Assembly: GCA_963803155.1 (NCBI GenBank)
Contig: CAWDMN010000048.1
Coordinates: 62,001-126,000 of the forward strand
DNA length: 64,000 bases
Reading direction: 5' to 3'
Source of the DNA: CAWDMN01 sp963803155
GTDB lineage: Bacteria; Acidobacteriota; Terriglobia; Versatilivoradales; Versatilivoraceae
Every line of letters begins with the position of its first letter. Position 1 is the stretch's first letter. A program made the position numbers and the translations under genes. Below the pieces are notes generated by a model. The model did no database searches and was not told the origin of the DNA. It worked only from the letters and a program-made list of their open reading frames with translations. This document shows positions 44,233 to 53,392 of the stretch, piece after piece.

Positions 44233-44829
44233 TCATGCCCCTTTGCCTGTTGCTTTAGGCGGCTGCTTGACGGGTTTCTGGAGAAGCCTCCTCTTTAGCT
44301 TTTCCATTTGATAGATGTAGGAAACCTGGGCGTTATTCTCGCTGATGCCAAGGGCGCGGGCAATCTCAGCCCAGCTCTGACCACCGCCTCGCATGAAGAA
44401 AATTGTCCGGGTCCGGGGATCCATCAGACTTACCACCTGTTCATAAAAAATCTTCCTTTCAACTCCAGAAAGCTGGCTTCCATTCCAGAGGCTATGACTT
44501 GGCTCATGTCCTTCAAGGGGTATCAGTGCGAGCTTTTTCCTTTTGGCAGTCAGGCGTATGAGTTTTCGGACAAATGTCAAATAGAGGTACGTTTCCAAAT
44601 TCCTTATCCTGTCTCGATCACCGTAGCGATAGAGCAGGTTGGAGACTACGACAACAGCCTCTTCCAATACCTCAGCCGAATTGGCGCTGTCATAAGATTC
44701 CCGTTCCGCGTGAATCTTCGCGCGCGGCCAAATCTGGACAGCGGCCTTCAGCAATTCCTCTGCGATGGGGCGCCCTTTGGGATCTTTATCCGGCATCCAA
44801 AAGGTCACTTTTGAGCTACTGGTCTCCAT
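44233..44829 (-). CDS. ECF-type RNA polymerase sigma factor
   Basis: 198 residues. Region 2-like segment (~40-100, IRNLETYLYLTFVRKLIRLT) and region 4 helix-turn-helix (~135-175, LMDPRTRTIFFMRGGGQSWAEIARALGISENNAQVSYIYQMEKLK). GGGAG precedes the ATG. Likely directs transcription of its own operon and perhaps the CHAT-S41 genes. Region 2 is divergent from classical ECF factors. Confidence 0.82.
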   Translation of the reverse strand: METSSSKVTFWMPDKDPKGRPIAEELLKAAVQIWPRAKIHAERESYDSANSAEVLEEAVVVVSNLLYRYGDRDRIRNLETYLYLTFVRKLIRLTAKRKKLALIPLEGHEPSHSLWNGSQLSGVERKIFYEQVVSLMDPRTRTIFFMRGGGQSWAEIARALGISENNAQVSYIYQMEKLKRRLLQKPVKQPPKATGKGA

Positions 44830-45145
44830 GAGTCTCCCAAAGGATGAATTGAATACTCTCGCGCAACTTGATCGGATTAGGCCAGCCAGATTGTCAGGCT
44901 GACATTCTTTCCTCTTCTGGCTCTACCAGAGCTTTTAATTATATAGAGTCAAAAAAAAGGGAAAAACTTAAAAATATTTTTTCTGGGAATCATTTTTTTT
45001 TCGATGTTCCATGGTCGATGATTCCTTAGAGTGCCGGATTTTTTTCAAGAGATTGTTTTTTTCTTTTTAAGTTTTTGGCCTAAAAAAGCCTCTTATAAAG
45101 TATAGAAGCGAAATATCGGAACCCCGAGAAAGGAGACAAAGAAAA
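44830..45145. other. AT-rich divergent promoter region
   Basis: 316 bp with A/T runs at 44940-45080 between the sigma gene (minus) and the AlpA-like gene (plus). No gene seen; it should hold both promoters. Confidence 0.5.
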
Positions 45146-45358
45146 ATGACTGCTGAACGCGAAATCTTGACTGTCAGGGACGTTGCCCTGGAGCTGCGCT
45201 GCTCTTCTGCTCATGTCTACAACGTGATAAATGGCATGATCAAAGGTACCTCACGTCTTCCGGCGATTACCATTGGACGAAGAAAGTTGGTAAAACGCCA
45301 GACTTTTGAAGATTGGAAAAAGGTCAATGAGAGAGGGTTCGAAAATGCTATCATCTAA
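45146..45358 (+). CDS. AlpA/excisionase-like helix-turn-helix protein
   Basis: 70 residues with AAGGAG 9 nt before the ATG. ILTVRDVALELRCSSAHVYNVINGMIKG is a MerR/HTH_17-type winged helix, followed by a basic wing (TIGRRKLVKRQTFEDW). Such proteins serve as excisionases or transcription factors of integrative elements. Lies 42 nt upstream of the integrase. Confidence 0.85.
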   Translation: MTAEREILTVRDVALELRCSSAHVYNVINGMIKGTSRLPAITIGRRKLVKRQTFEDWKKVNERGFENAII

Positions 45359-45400
45359 GGGACAGAAATCGATGCCTTCAGGCGCATGAGGAGACATGAC

Positions 45401-46519
45401 ATGCGTTCTGGGTATCAGAAAGGAAGCATCAAACAATTCAGAGGAAAATGGGTTGCTCAATGGTGGGAAGGGGAAGTTCGACGCAACCGTGTTTTGGGCA
45501 AGGCGACGAAGATGACCAAAGCTCAAGCTCGGAAGATGCTCGCCACCATAGTAGCCGATGTCAATGACTGCCAGCATCATCATTTGAGGAATTGCACTGT
45601 GGGGGTATTCGTAAATCAAGTGTTCCTGCCCTTCTACAAGCGAAAGTGGAAGGCCTCAACCGTCATGACCAATTTGGACCGACTCAAGAACCACGTGGTG
45701 GCTGAGCTTGGAGACCGAAGGTTGCGTGATGTGACTCGTGATGAGTTGCAAAGCCTGTTGGAAGCCAAGGCGCGGGTAGGATTCTCCTATAGTGTTGTGG
45801 CGCATCTCCGGTGGGATTTTAAACAGATATTCGACCTGGCATTTGCGGAAGGACATTTGGAAAAGAATCCTGCGAAGCTCCTATTTATTCCTAAACAGGC
45901 ACCGCGAGCTAAGCATCCAGTGATGACCTTTGATGATGTTCGAAAGCTTTTTGGCGTTTTGGATTTACGTGAAAGGCTGATTGTTCAGCTGGCATTGTTG
46001 GCGGGGATGCGTCCTGGAGAGATTTTTGGCCTCAAGTGGTGCCGGTTACAGAACAAGTGTTTCGAAATCCGGCAAAGACTTTACAAGGGCCAGATTGACA
46101 CTCCAAAAACCCACAATTCCATTCGCGATGTCGCCTTGCCAGACGGCTTAATGGAGACAATTGAAGAATGGAAACAAGTCTGTCCGGATATCAGCCCAGA
46201 TGGCTGGGTTTTCCCATCCGAAAACCTTAGGACTCCGCTCCGTCGTGACAATTGCTGGCGACGGCATATCAGACCACGATTGGAGAAGGTTGGGTTGGAA
46301 TGGACTACATTCCAGGTGATGAGACGCACGCATTCAACTCTGATGTGTTTCTTAAAGGTGGATCCGAAGGTAGTTGCAGATCAATTGGGGCATTCCCTGG
46401 ATGTGAACCAAAATGTTTACACTCAGGTCCTGGTGGAGAGAAGGCTTGAGGCTGTGAACGAATTGGAATCAGCCTTAGGAAAATCGGTAAATGGAGTACA
46501 AATGGAGTACGCGATTTGA
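45401..46519 (+). CDS. tyrosine recombinase (phage-type integrase)
   Basis: 372 residues from the ATG at 45401 (AGGAG 8 nt upstream; ATG 45386 precedes that site). N-terminal AP2-like and SAM-like DNA-binding parts, then the catalytic domain with Arg in LLAGMRPGEIFGLKW, Lys region TPKTHNSIRDVALP, FQVMRRTHSTLM (second Arg; the usual His of HxxR is Gln), QLGHSLDVNQNVYTQ (His and nucleophile Tyr). It ends 27 bp from the 3' end of tRNA-Gly, a typical integration site. Confidence 0.9.
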   Translation: MRSGYQKGSIKQFRGKWVAQWWEGEVRRNRVLGKATKMTKAQARKMLATIVADVNDCQHHHLRNCTVGVFVNQVFLPFYKRKWKASTVMTNLDRLKNHVVAELGDRRLRDVTRDELQSLLEAKARVGFSYSVVAHLRWDFKQIFDLAFAEGHLEKNPAKLLFIPKQAPRAKHPVMTFDDVRKLFGVLDLRERLIVQLALLAGMRPGEIFGLKWCRLQNKCFEIRQRLYKGQIDTPKTHNSIRDVALPDGLMETIEEWKQVCPDISPDGWVFPSENLRTPLRRDNCWRRHIRPRLEKVGLEWTTFQVMRRTHSTLMCFLKVDPKVVADQLGHSLDVNQNVYTQVLVERRLEAVNELESALGKSVNGVQMEYAI

Positions 46520-46545
46520 GAAGTTTCTGTAAGTTGTTGAAAAGA

Positions 46546-46620
<75 letters not shown>

Positions 46621-46835
46621 TCACATTAACCGCTTTATTATTAGCGGTTTATAGAAATAGGACTTGAATCGTGCAACAAGTATGCAACAAAAAATGACAG
46701 GAAAATGCTTTTTTAAAGCCTCCAAGTTGTGTTAGTCCCTGCCTTTTCATGGCCAAAATATACCTTCTTTCCAGATTTGTTGCAACAAGAATTGACTAAG
46801 AAAGAAACACTTATGCCCCCTTAAATTAGCCAGCT

Positions 46836-47201
46836 ATTAATGGAATCTATTTTCTTTCGAAAATGAATCTAATTCTTTTTTATCCCTAGCCAATGCATTG
46901 GACAACCCCAGTTGTGTTTCAGAGGTAGCGGGATAATAATCAATTGTTTTAACTTTCTTGCCATCATCGCTTGGCATAGCTACTACACCTTTGGATTCCC
47001 AGGATCTATAAGGGGAATAGTCTTCATCTGAAAAGCCATCTTTATATAACTTCCCATATTTTAAAACTCATCTTTCTATAGGAATCGCTGAACCAGCAAT
47101 CCATCTGACCCATGAAACCATAATTTCATTACCCCGAAGAAAACCAGGAATAGTTGAATTTACCAATTTGCAATTTGGATCTTTATCACATCTGTCCAGT
47201 T
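46836..47201 (-). pseudogene. 5'-truncated gene fragment of unknown family
   Basis: On the minus strand a frame of about 120 codons runs from the left end of the IS3 element to TAA 46836-46838 with one internal TGA (after GSAIPIER). It reads STIPGFLRGNEIMVSWVRWI, then KYGKLYKDGFSDEDYSPYRS, GVVAMPSDDGKKVKTIDYY and QLGLSNALARDKKELDSF. The coherent protein-like text suggests a gene cut by the IS insertion; I do not recognise it. The rest of 46621-46835 shows only a small hairpin (AACCGCT/AGCGGTT near 46628-46649). Confidence 0.5.
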
Positions 47202-47280
47202 TGTACAATTCCCCCCCGAAAACTGGACAGGTATATAAAGTGGAATGCTGTATTTAAATGAGCCAAAAGGAGACGGAAGA

Positions 47281-48237
47281 GTGCAGCGCAAACAACACCG
47301 AGCCGATTTCAAAGCCAAGGTTGCCTTGGCGGCCCTGAAGGGGGATAGAACCCTTTCGGAGTTGGCCAGCTAAAGGTCGAACTGGACTGGTTGAAAAAAA
47401 ATCAGGCCTCTGATCTGGAGGCCAAACGAAGCTGGATTGAGCACCGACATCCTGCTCTCAGCATCCACCGACATTGTCAATTGGCGGGTTTGGCTCGTTC
47501 CAGTTTTTATTATCAAGTTGCAGGGGAAAGCCCGGAAAACTTGTTCTACCTACGGCTGTTGGATGAACAGTATACCAGGACTCCTTTTTATGGGGTGCCG
47601 CGTTTGACCCACTGGCTACGTCAGCAAGGATATCCCGTCAATCACAAGCGGGTGGAACGTCTCATGCGGGTGTTAGGGATTGAAGCCATTTATCCCAAAA
47701 CCCGCCTGAGTCAACCGGGTCTGGATCATCGGGCTTATCCGTATTTGTTGAGTCAGATTCAAATTGAACGGCCGAATCAAGTTTGGTCGACCGACATTAC
47801 TTACGTTTGGCTCCACCAAGGATTTTTGTACCTGGTAGCCATTTTGGACTGGCATAGCCGGTACGTACTGAGCTGGGAATTTTCCAACACCCTGGAAACC
47901 CATTTTTGTCTGACCGCTTTGGGTCAAGCTTTGGAGCGAGCCCGTCCTGAGATTTTTAAAAGTGACCAGGCAGCTCAATTCACCAGCCGTGAATTTACGG
48001 GCCGATTAGAAGCCTTGGGAATCCGAATCAGCATGGATGGCCGGGGCCGGGTCTTTGACAACATCCTTATTGAGCGCCTCTGGCGCACGGTGAAATACGA
48101 AGAAATTTACCTCAAGAGTTATTAGAACGTTCGAGAAGTCGCAGCCAGTCTGGACCAGTATTTCCAATTCTACAACCGGGAGCGGATTCATTAGTCTCTG
48201 AAATATCAGACCCCGCACCAGGTCTACCATCGCTGAG
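47281..48237 (+). pseudogene. IS3 transposase, OrfA internally deleted, OrfB with two in-frame stops
   Basis: OrfA begins at GTG 47281 (VQRKQHRADFKAKVALAALKG..LSELAS) and then jumps to KVELDWLKK, so most of OrfA (roughly 50-60 codons) is deleted at about 47369. OrfB (from ~47391) has HRHCQLAGLARSSFYYQ, YGVPRLTHWLR, the DDE region WSTDITYVW, LDWHSRYVL, SDQAAQFTSREF and the final Glu in ILIERLWRTVKYEEIYL. TAG at 48123-48125 and a second TAG in ERIH-SLKYQTPHQVYHR break its end. Not functional. Confidence 0.85.
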
Positions 48238-48269
48238 CTAAGAGAGAACTTTCAACAGATCGGTAACTC

Positions 48270-48336
48270 AAGCTGTGGAAAGTGTGGAAAACTCTCCGCA
48301 AAAGATGCTCCGAGTTTTCCACACTTTCCACAGCTT
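48270..48336. repeat. perfect 25-bp inverted repeat
   Basis: 48270-48294 and 48312-48336 are perfectly complementary (arm starts AAGCTGTGGAAAGTGTGG) with a 17-nt loop. Lies between the OrfB end and the right IS end; a second hairpin (CCAGAA-CTTCC/GGAAG-TTCTGG, 48373-48400) follows. Probably an IS-associated structure; no T-run follows. Confidence 0.85.
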
Positions 48337-48539
48337 CGGCTGCTGGTTTCTATTTAAAAACAAAATAAGGAGCCAGAAACTTCCTTCGGAAGTGTTCTGG
48401 ACCAAATAATTCAATGTCAGCAATCCACCATATACCCCGTCAAAAATTGTCTAGACAATGGGGGGAAGCTTACTGTTCAATGGACAGTCGGAAAAAATAA
48501 TCATTTGTCAAAATTTGATGCAGAAAGGAAGAGTGTAAA

Positions 48540-49742
48540 ATGCGAGTTGAGAATTCATTGATGCTCAAGGTGGTCATTTTTTTTGTCCTTTTTTTTCTGG
48601 GGACAAGTCACTCCCGGGGTGAAAGCTTAACGATGCCCCGCCAGGCAAATGCCTCCGCATATGCGAATTACTCTTTTGCCTGCATCATCCCCTATGTCAC
48701 CCAAGCCGATAATACCCACACAAATATTGGCATTAATAATTTCAGCAATGTCTCCTTGACCCAGGGGAATAATCCCTCTGCCCAAATTTTGGTGGAGTTG
48801 TTTGATTCTCAGGGGAATTTAAAAAACAGCGCCACATATACAGTGAATTCAAACCAGATGTCGCAAATCAACAATATTGTGGAGAATTCGAATCTGGGAC
48901 AGGACACTGGCTGGGTGCGGATCTGGTCAACGGAGCCCATCAGCGCTTGGGCCTCGGTTATTTATAATGATACGACAGATTCCGCCATTGAGTTGGGTGT
49001 GCCATTAAATCCAGCGTGGGAAATGGAGGGAACCGCAACCTCGACCAGCTACCGAACCGGACGATTAATGATTGCCTCGAGCGTGAAGACTGACTCCTGG
49101 CAATCTTCTCTGGTGGTGACCAATGCTTCCTGGAGCACGGGAGGGAATTTTCAAGTCACCTTCTACGATAATTTAGGACAGGTGATTCGTTCTGAAACTC
49201 ATTCAATCCCTGCTAATGGGATGTATGTCAATCCCGATATTCGGAGTGAATTTCCCGGCACGTACGGGCCGATTATCATTGAACCGCAAACGACGGGATT
49301 GATGTTGACGGCCTGTTCGACCGTCAAAAACCCATCCGCTCACTACGCCTCTTTTTTTACGGCGCAGACGATCCCGCCGGCGAATACGATGAATATTGGC
49401 GGTGTTTGGGAGGGAGACATTCCCATGTCTAATTCCGGGATTATCCATGCAAAGATGACTCTTTATCAGAACAAAAGCATGGTTTTTGGGTATGGCCTTA
49501 TGAATGGCGGTCCCTATTCCAACACCCAATATACGATGGGTGGGGTCCTCAGCGGGACGATTGCACAGCTATGCGCCTTTGTAACTGACGTTTCGCAATT
49601 GCAGACCGGTGTTGCCTACATCCTGGCCGATTTTAAAAGCGGAACCATGAATGGCTTTTATTTGGGGGGGAGCAAAACGGATTATGGCTATGGCTATTTT
49701 AATTTCACCCGGACAGGAAACAGTTTTGCCCAACTCCCTTGA
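48540..49742 (+). CDS. secreted protein of unknown function
   Basis: 400 residues; AAGGAAG precedes the ATG. Signal peptide (~8-28, LKVVIFFVLFFLGTSHSRG). Two beta-rich repeats: one with CIIPYVTQADNTHTNIGINN, QILVELFDSQGNLKN and GWVRIWSTEPISAWASVIYN, another with GRLMIASSVKTDSWQSSLVV, FQVTFYDNLGQVIRS and YGPIIIEPQTTGLMLTACS. These resemble exported beta-sandwich proteins of Acidobacteria and PVC bacteria without assigned role. The C-terminal ~120 residues (IGGVWEGDIPM to the end) form a separate Gly/Tyr-rich domain. No operon partners. Confidence 0.7.
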   Translation: MRVENSLMLKVVIFFVLFFLGTSHSRGESLTMPRQANASAYANYSFACIIPYVTQADNTHTNIGINNFSNVSLTQGNNPSAQILVELFDSQGNLKNSATYTVNSNQMSQINNIVENSNLGQDTGWVRIWSTEPISAWASVIYNDTTDSAIELGVPLNPAWEMEGTATSTSYRTGRLMIASSVKTDSWQSSLVVTNASWSTGGNFQVTFYDNLGQVIRSETHSIPANGMYVNPDIRSEFPGTYGPIIIEPQTTGLMLTACSTVKNPSAHYASFFTAQTIPPANTMNIGGVWEGDIPMSNSGIIHAKMTLYQNKSMVFGYGLMNGGPYSNTQYTMGGVLSGTIAQLCAFVTDVSQLQTGVAYILADFKSGTMNGFYLGGSKTDYGYGYFNFTRTGNSFAQLP

Positions 49743-49891
49743 GGGAATCAGAAAATCAGCCGTTTTCGGCAGACATTCCCTTGGGAATGAGGCGCTGCAA
49801 AGCCTCTTGGATTTATTTATGCGTGGGGCTGCGCGTGGGATCAATTATTCATCACGGGATAGCGGCCACGGCGCTGCCTCAGCCCGGCGGC
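49743..49891. other. short gap before pseudogene debris
   Basis: No gene or terminator recognised. Confidence 0.4.
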
Positions 49892-50104
49892 CTAAGCGAC
49901 TTGCGCTTCATTTGTAGCTGCAAGCCATTGCCCCAGCGTTTGGGCTCCCTGGCTTGCCGGGTTGTATTGCTTGACTCTTCTACCCATACCAAACCGCGTC
50001 ATCACGTAGGCAACCCTGGCATTGCAACTTCTGCAGGTCAGCTCCAGGTTGTAGCGTTGACCATCTGATTCATTCCCATCGATGTGCCCAACCATTAGCC
50101 GCAT
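49892..50104 (-). pseudogene. HNH-like/zinc-finger protein fragment
   Basis: 70 codons on the minus strand: VGHIDGNESDGQRYNLELTC, CRSCNARVAYVMTRFGMGRR and VKQYNPASQGAQTLGQW. The HIDGN...CRSCN pattern is that of small HNH-type proteins in phage-related regions. The N-terminal half that should carry the first zinc knuckle is missing, and the fragment abuts the M14 remnant. Confidence 0.4.
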
Positions 50105-50890
50105 GGTTGTTCCACTTTACCAAGAATATACGGGCAGTGCATGTCGAGCGCGAATTTCAATCTGCCAACTGACCAGTGCGGGACAAAATCACGCGAAGCA
50201 CGAACGGATGCATAAATGCTCTCGCCAGTATAGTCGCGGTTGTGATCATGAGGAAGCCGGTTCTTGCCTTGATCTCCGTCTTCGACACCGTCTTTGTCCA
50301 TGAAGGGGACCACGAAAAATTCGACATTCTCGCGAAACCAGCAGCTGTCTTCAGTAAGATTGAGGATGGATTCCTAGATGCCGTCGAGGCTATAACTGAC
50401 CAAACTTTCGCAAGCATGGTGGCGCGTAGTTAGCAACACGCGAAGCGGAGGCTGGCCGTTGAGGCAACCAAGGCGAAGCTATGCAATAGCACGGCCCTTC
50501 TGGCTGCGCGCCAACACACCTGGTTCCAAAGCCGGGTCGCCCAGGTGGCGTGCGAGGAAGGCATGGAGGTCGGACTCAAAATAAGGGATCGTAACGGAGA
50601 ATCGTACCTCAGCGAGGCCGGACGGAACACGATAGTGGAAGAGAGATCCTTCCACTGGCTCAGCGCCTAACCAGTTCCAACTATGTCCGCGGTCCGTGCT
50701 GACAGCCGGACCCCATACGCCGATTATATTCCCTTTTGTAAACTCGACATCAATCTTTTTCCCTTCTGCGCCACGCACACGGAAAGACCAGCAGAACCAC
50801 TCACCCTCTGTATCGCGCAGGTCTTAGTGAACTCCAATCGCATCGCCCTTGATCCAATCTAGGATGATGTTGCCTCCCAGGATATCGGCA
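50095..50890 (-). pseudogene. remnant of an M14-family zinc carboxypeptidase
   Basis: Read on the minus strand from ~50890: DADILGGNIILDWIKGDAIG, GEWFCWSFRVRGAEGKKIDV, GPAVSTDRGHSWNWLG, FESDLHAFLARH, then TTRHHACESLVSYSLDGI (zinc motif HxxE), CWFRENVEFFVVPFMDKDGV and KNRLPHDHNRDYTGES, and LDMHCPYI. In-frame stops occur after GVH, after LDGI and before DADILGG, and frames change around 50420-50480. The C-terminal catalytic Glu region is absent. Clearly a dead gene. Confidence 0.75.
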
Positions 50891-51237
50891 TCGACTTAGA
50901 TGGCCGCTACACAGACGGACTCGTGCGGCACGAACAGACACAGGATCGAGAACAGACGCGGGATATTGGGCATCTTAGCGGATTCCTTTAAAAATATTCG
51001 TTCATGGTCCATAGGATATTCTCCTCCATGGAAATTCCATTGTAGGTCGTAATGAAGTGTCCGGCAATGGTGGCAAATTTCCGCAAGCGTCAATCATAAG
51101 ACGGCTGTAAAATGAAATCGTGGGAGCAAAATAAACCTGTCCCTGTTTTTTTTTGGGACTTCTGGAAACAGCCGATTTATCTCATCATCACGTAATTAAT
51201 TCTGAGCCTGGTGTCACGGGCGGATTTTGAAGGTACT
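50891..51237. other. gap upstream of esterase gene
   Basis: About 350 bp with overlapping short frames only; presumably the far end of the carboxypeptidase remnant and the esterase promoter. Confidence 0.4.
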
Positions 51238-52176
51238 ATGTATACTCTGAACCAATTAATTTTGACTGTTTCCCTGCTCATTGGCGTTTTCTTGTCCCAT
51301 GCAGGATTCGCGTCAGATCCTCTAGTGGTCAACCTCTGGCCGGGGAAAGCACCCGGAGATGTGGGCATCAACCGCCAGGAAAATTACCGAACGTATTTAT
51401 CACCCATTGTAGGGCCAACAAAGCTAATTACCAATGTGACCAACCCGACCATCTCCATCTACCCGCCGGTTAGCCATGAGAACACGGGAACAGCGATGCT
51501 GATCTGTCCGGGGGGCGGCTACTGGGATCTCTTCTGGGCGCTCGAAGGAGAGGAAGTAGCAGCCTGGTTGAATTCACAGGGCATGACGGGCATTATTCTC
51601 AAGTACCGCGTTCCGAGGCGTCCCGGCGATGTCGAAGGCGAGCCTCCCTTGGGACCGCTACTCGACGCGCAACGAGCCGTCAGCCTGATCCGCAGCCGAG
51701 CTAGGGAATGGGGGGTTAATCCCAATCGAATCGGAATGGTTGGATTCTCAGCGGGTGGACATCTCGCACTGGCCACAGCCACGAATTTCGAGAGACGGAT
51801 GTATGAACCGATCGACGAGATCGATAAATTCAGCTGTCGGCCCGATTTTGCCGTTCTGTGCTATTCAGGTTATCTGAAAAATAAGGATAAAAATGAAATC
51901 TGGCCCGGTCTGCACATTCCAGCCAACACCCCGCCGATTTTCCTGGCTCACGCCAACGACGATAGTGAAAAAGTCAACGGCTCTGACGCGGAAAATAGCG
52001 TATTTATGTACCTCGCCTTGAAACGCGCAGGCATCCCCGTCGAATTGCATATCTATGCAAGCGGCAATCACGACTTCGGCGTACGGCAGAACAATGGACT
52101 TCCTTCGAGTTGGCCGCAGCTCTGCGTCAGCTGGCTTCGCAGTTTGGGCTTGTTGACCCACGGATTGCACGAGTGA
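51238..52176 (+). CDS. exported alpha/beta-hydrolase, BD-FAE/acetyl-xylan esterase-like
   Basis: 312 residues from the ATG at 51238 (GAAGGT 5 nt upstream). Signal peptide (~4-24, LNQLILTVSLLIGVFLSHAGFA), LWPGKAPGD start of the fold, PGGGYW oxyanion region, nucleophile in GMVGFSAGGHLA, and the catalytic His in YASGNHDFG. Such enzymes remove acetyl or feruloyl groups from plant polysaccharides, consistent with the GH62 enzyme at 58248-59291. Confidence 0.88.
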   Translation: MYTLNQLILTVSLLIGVFLSHAGFASDPLVVNLWPGKAPGDVGINRQENYRTYLSPIVGPTKLITNVTNPTISIYPPVSHENTGTAMLICPGGGYWDLFWALEGEEVAAWLNSQGMTGIILKYRVPRRPGDVEGEPPLGPLLDAQRAVSLIRSRAREWGVNPNRIGMVGFSAGGHLALATATNFERRMYEPIDEIDKFSCRPDFAVLCYSGYLKNKDKNEIWPGLHIPANTPPIFLAHANDDSEKVNGSDAENSVFMYLALKRAGIPVELHIYASGNHDFGVRQNNGLPSSWPQLCVSWLRSLGLLTHGLHE

Positions 52177-52215
52177 TTAAGCCTTGAATGGGGCCGCCCT
52201 GGACTATTTGACTGT

Positions 52216-53262
52216 TTATTGACATTGCATGTTAAAAAAAAGCTTTAGCATTCTAGAAAAAGGATAAAAGTGAAAAAAAACCAGGCGCTGCCCCAAGTCT
52301 GAGCAGCTGGCAAAACGAGAGCATGAAAAGTTGGGAACAAATCCAAAATTAAAGTCCCAAGACCAAACGATCAACACGCCGGCTAAATCACGCAGGTAGG
52401 CTTCATCGCCGCTATCCAGCTCCGTAGTAACATAGCCGGTGTACCCTACGTCCGCAAAGGCTTGCCGGACGGCTGGCCAATCTATGTCGCCCTCGCCCAG
52501 ATTTACCCAGTCATACCGCCCTTCCTTATGCTTGAAATCCTTCAAGTGGACTTTCACCATCCTTTTGGCCTGAGTGCGGATCCAATCCTGGGGATAACCA
52601 TAGAAGAGAATATTTCCGACGTCGAAGTAGGTTTTAATCCAAGGGCTCTTAAACTCATCCACATAAGCCGCGAATTCCAATGGGCTCAGGAGAAATTTAT
52701 TCCAAACCGGCTCTAAAGCAATGATGACTTTGAGGTCCGCGGCCATTGGGACCAAGCGGCGGATTTGTTTTTGTGACCGGTCCCAAGCTTGCCGATAGGT
52801 GACTTGCGGGGTCACCACAGCAGGCACCAGAAGTACAGTATCCGCTCCCCATAGTTTGGCGTTTTGCAGGGAAGTTTCCATCCCCTTGATACTTTTTTCC
52901 ACCACGGCCGGATCGGGGGAAGAAAGTGGAAATTCCCAGTGGTCCATGTTCATGACAGAATGGATCCTGATCTTGGCCGTATCCGCCGCTTTCTTGATAG
53001 CTTCCGCTTCCCGGGGATCCTTGACGGTCTGGGCCTCGACTGCTTCGAAGCCCACTTCGCCGGCCAGCTTAAAGCGGTCGTTCCACTCTAGTTTTTCGGG
53101 AAGCATGCCAACGCCTATCGCCTTTTTGATCCGGCCCGCGGCAGTGGATGGCGCGGTGGCTGCCGCTAAAGGAGAGGCAACGCTCCTCTCGGCAAGCGAT
53201 GTAGCAAGTGCGCCACCAGCAGTAGTTAGCAGGAAATCCCGGCGCGACGAAATATTATTCAT
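52216..53262 (-). CDS. Tat-exported sugar phosphate isomerase/epimerase-like TIM-barrel protein, C-terminus altered by frameshift
   Basis: 348 residues; GAGGAG upstream of the ATG. Tat signal SRRDFLLTTAGGALA, then a xylose isomerase-like TIM barrel (GFEAVEAQTVKDPREAEAIK, ALEPVWNKFLLSP, YFDVGNILFYGYPQDW, VTTELDSGDEAYLRDLA). After DLA the expected ending RRVDRLVLGL and a stop at 52349 lie in another frame; one missing C at about 52380 (GCC-CGG read as GCCGG) makes the present frame run 50 codons further into a hydrophobic, unrelated tail. Follows the oxidoreductase gene at 53393-54676 by 130 nt and is probably co-transcribed with it. Confidence 0.82.
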   Translation of the reverse strand: MNNISSRRDFLLTTAGGALATSLAERSVASPLAAATAPSTAAGRIKKAIGVGMLPEKLEWNDRFKLAGEVGFEAVEAQTVKDPREAEAIKKAADTAKIRIHSVMNMDHWEFPLSSPDPAVVEKSIKGMETSLQNAKLWGADTVLLVPAVVTPQVTYRQAWDRSQKQIRRLVPMAADLKVIIALEPVWNKFLLSPLEFAAYVDEFKSPWIKTYFDVGNILFYGYPQDWIRTQAKRMVKVHLKDFKHKEGRYDWVNLGEGDIDWPAVRQAFADVGYTGYVTTELDSGDEAYLRDLAGVLIVWSWDFNFGFVPNFSCSRFASCSDLGQRLVFFHFYPFSRMLKLFFNMQCQ

Positions 53263-53392
53263 GACGACCTCTCCTCAAACAGCGGTGCAGATCACGCTGC
53301 AAATTTAAATAAAATATATTCCTTCACCCTCAACCAAAGATTTGTCCCTGAATACCTTAATTGGATATTCATCATCCACATCTGAGAGAATA

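Larger units (their letters stand above)
47202..48475 (+). mobile_element. decayed IS3-family insertion sequence
   Basis: Left end TGTACAATTCCCCCCC...AAAACTGGACAG (47202-47230) has the form of an IS3-family terminal repeat. A degenerate counterpart (TGTCTAGACAATGGGGGGAA) is near 48449-48475, giving about 1.27 kb. Inside are remnants of OrfA and a nearly full OrfB. The exact right end is uncertain. Confidence 0.7.

Noticed and set aside
47202..47230. The CTGTCCAGTTT/AAACTGGACAG hairpin at 47193-47231 as a terminator
   Set aside because: It coincides with the IS3 left end and is explained better as terminal-repeat sequence; no T-run follows.
48270..48336. Replication origin because of DnaA-box-like TTTTCCACA
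   Set aside because: Only one such match per arm in a palindrome inside an IS element; no dnaA/dnaN genes nor AT-rich unwinding region nearby.
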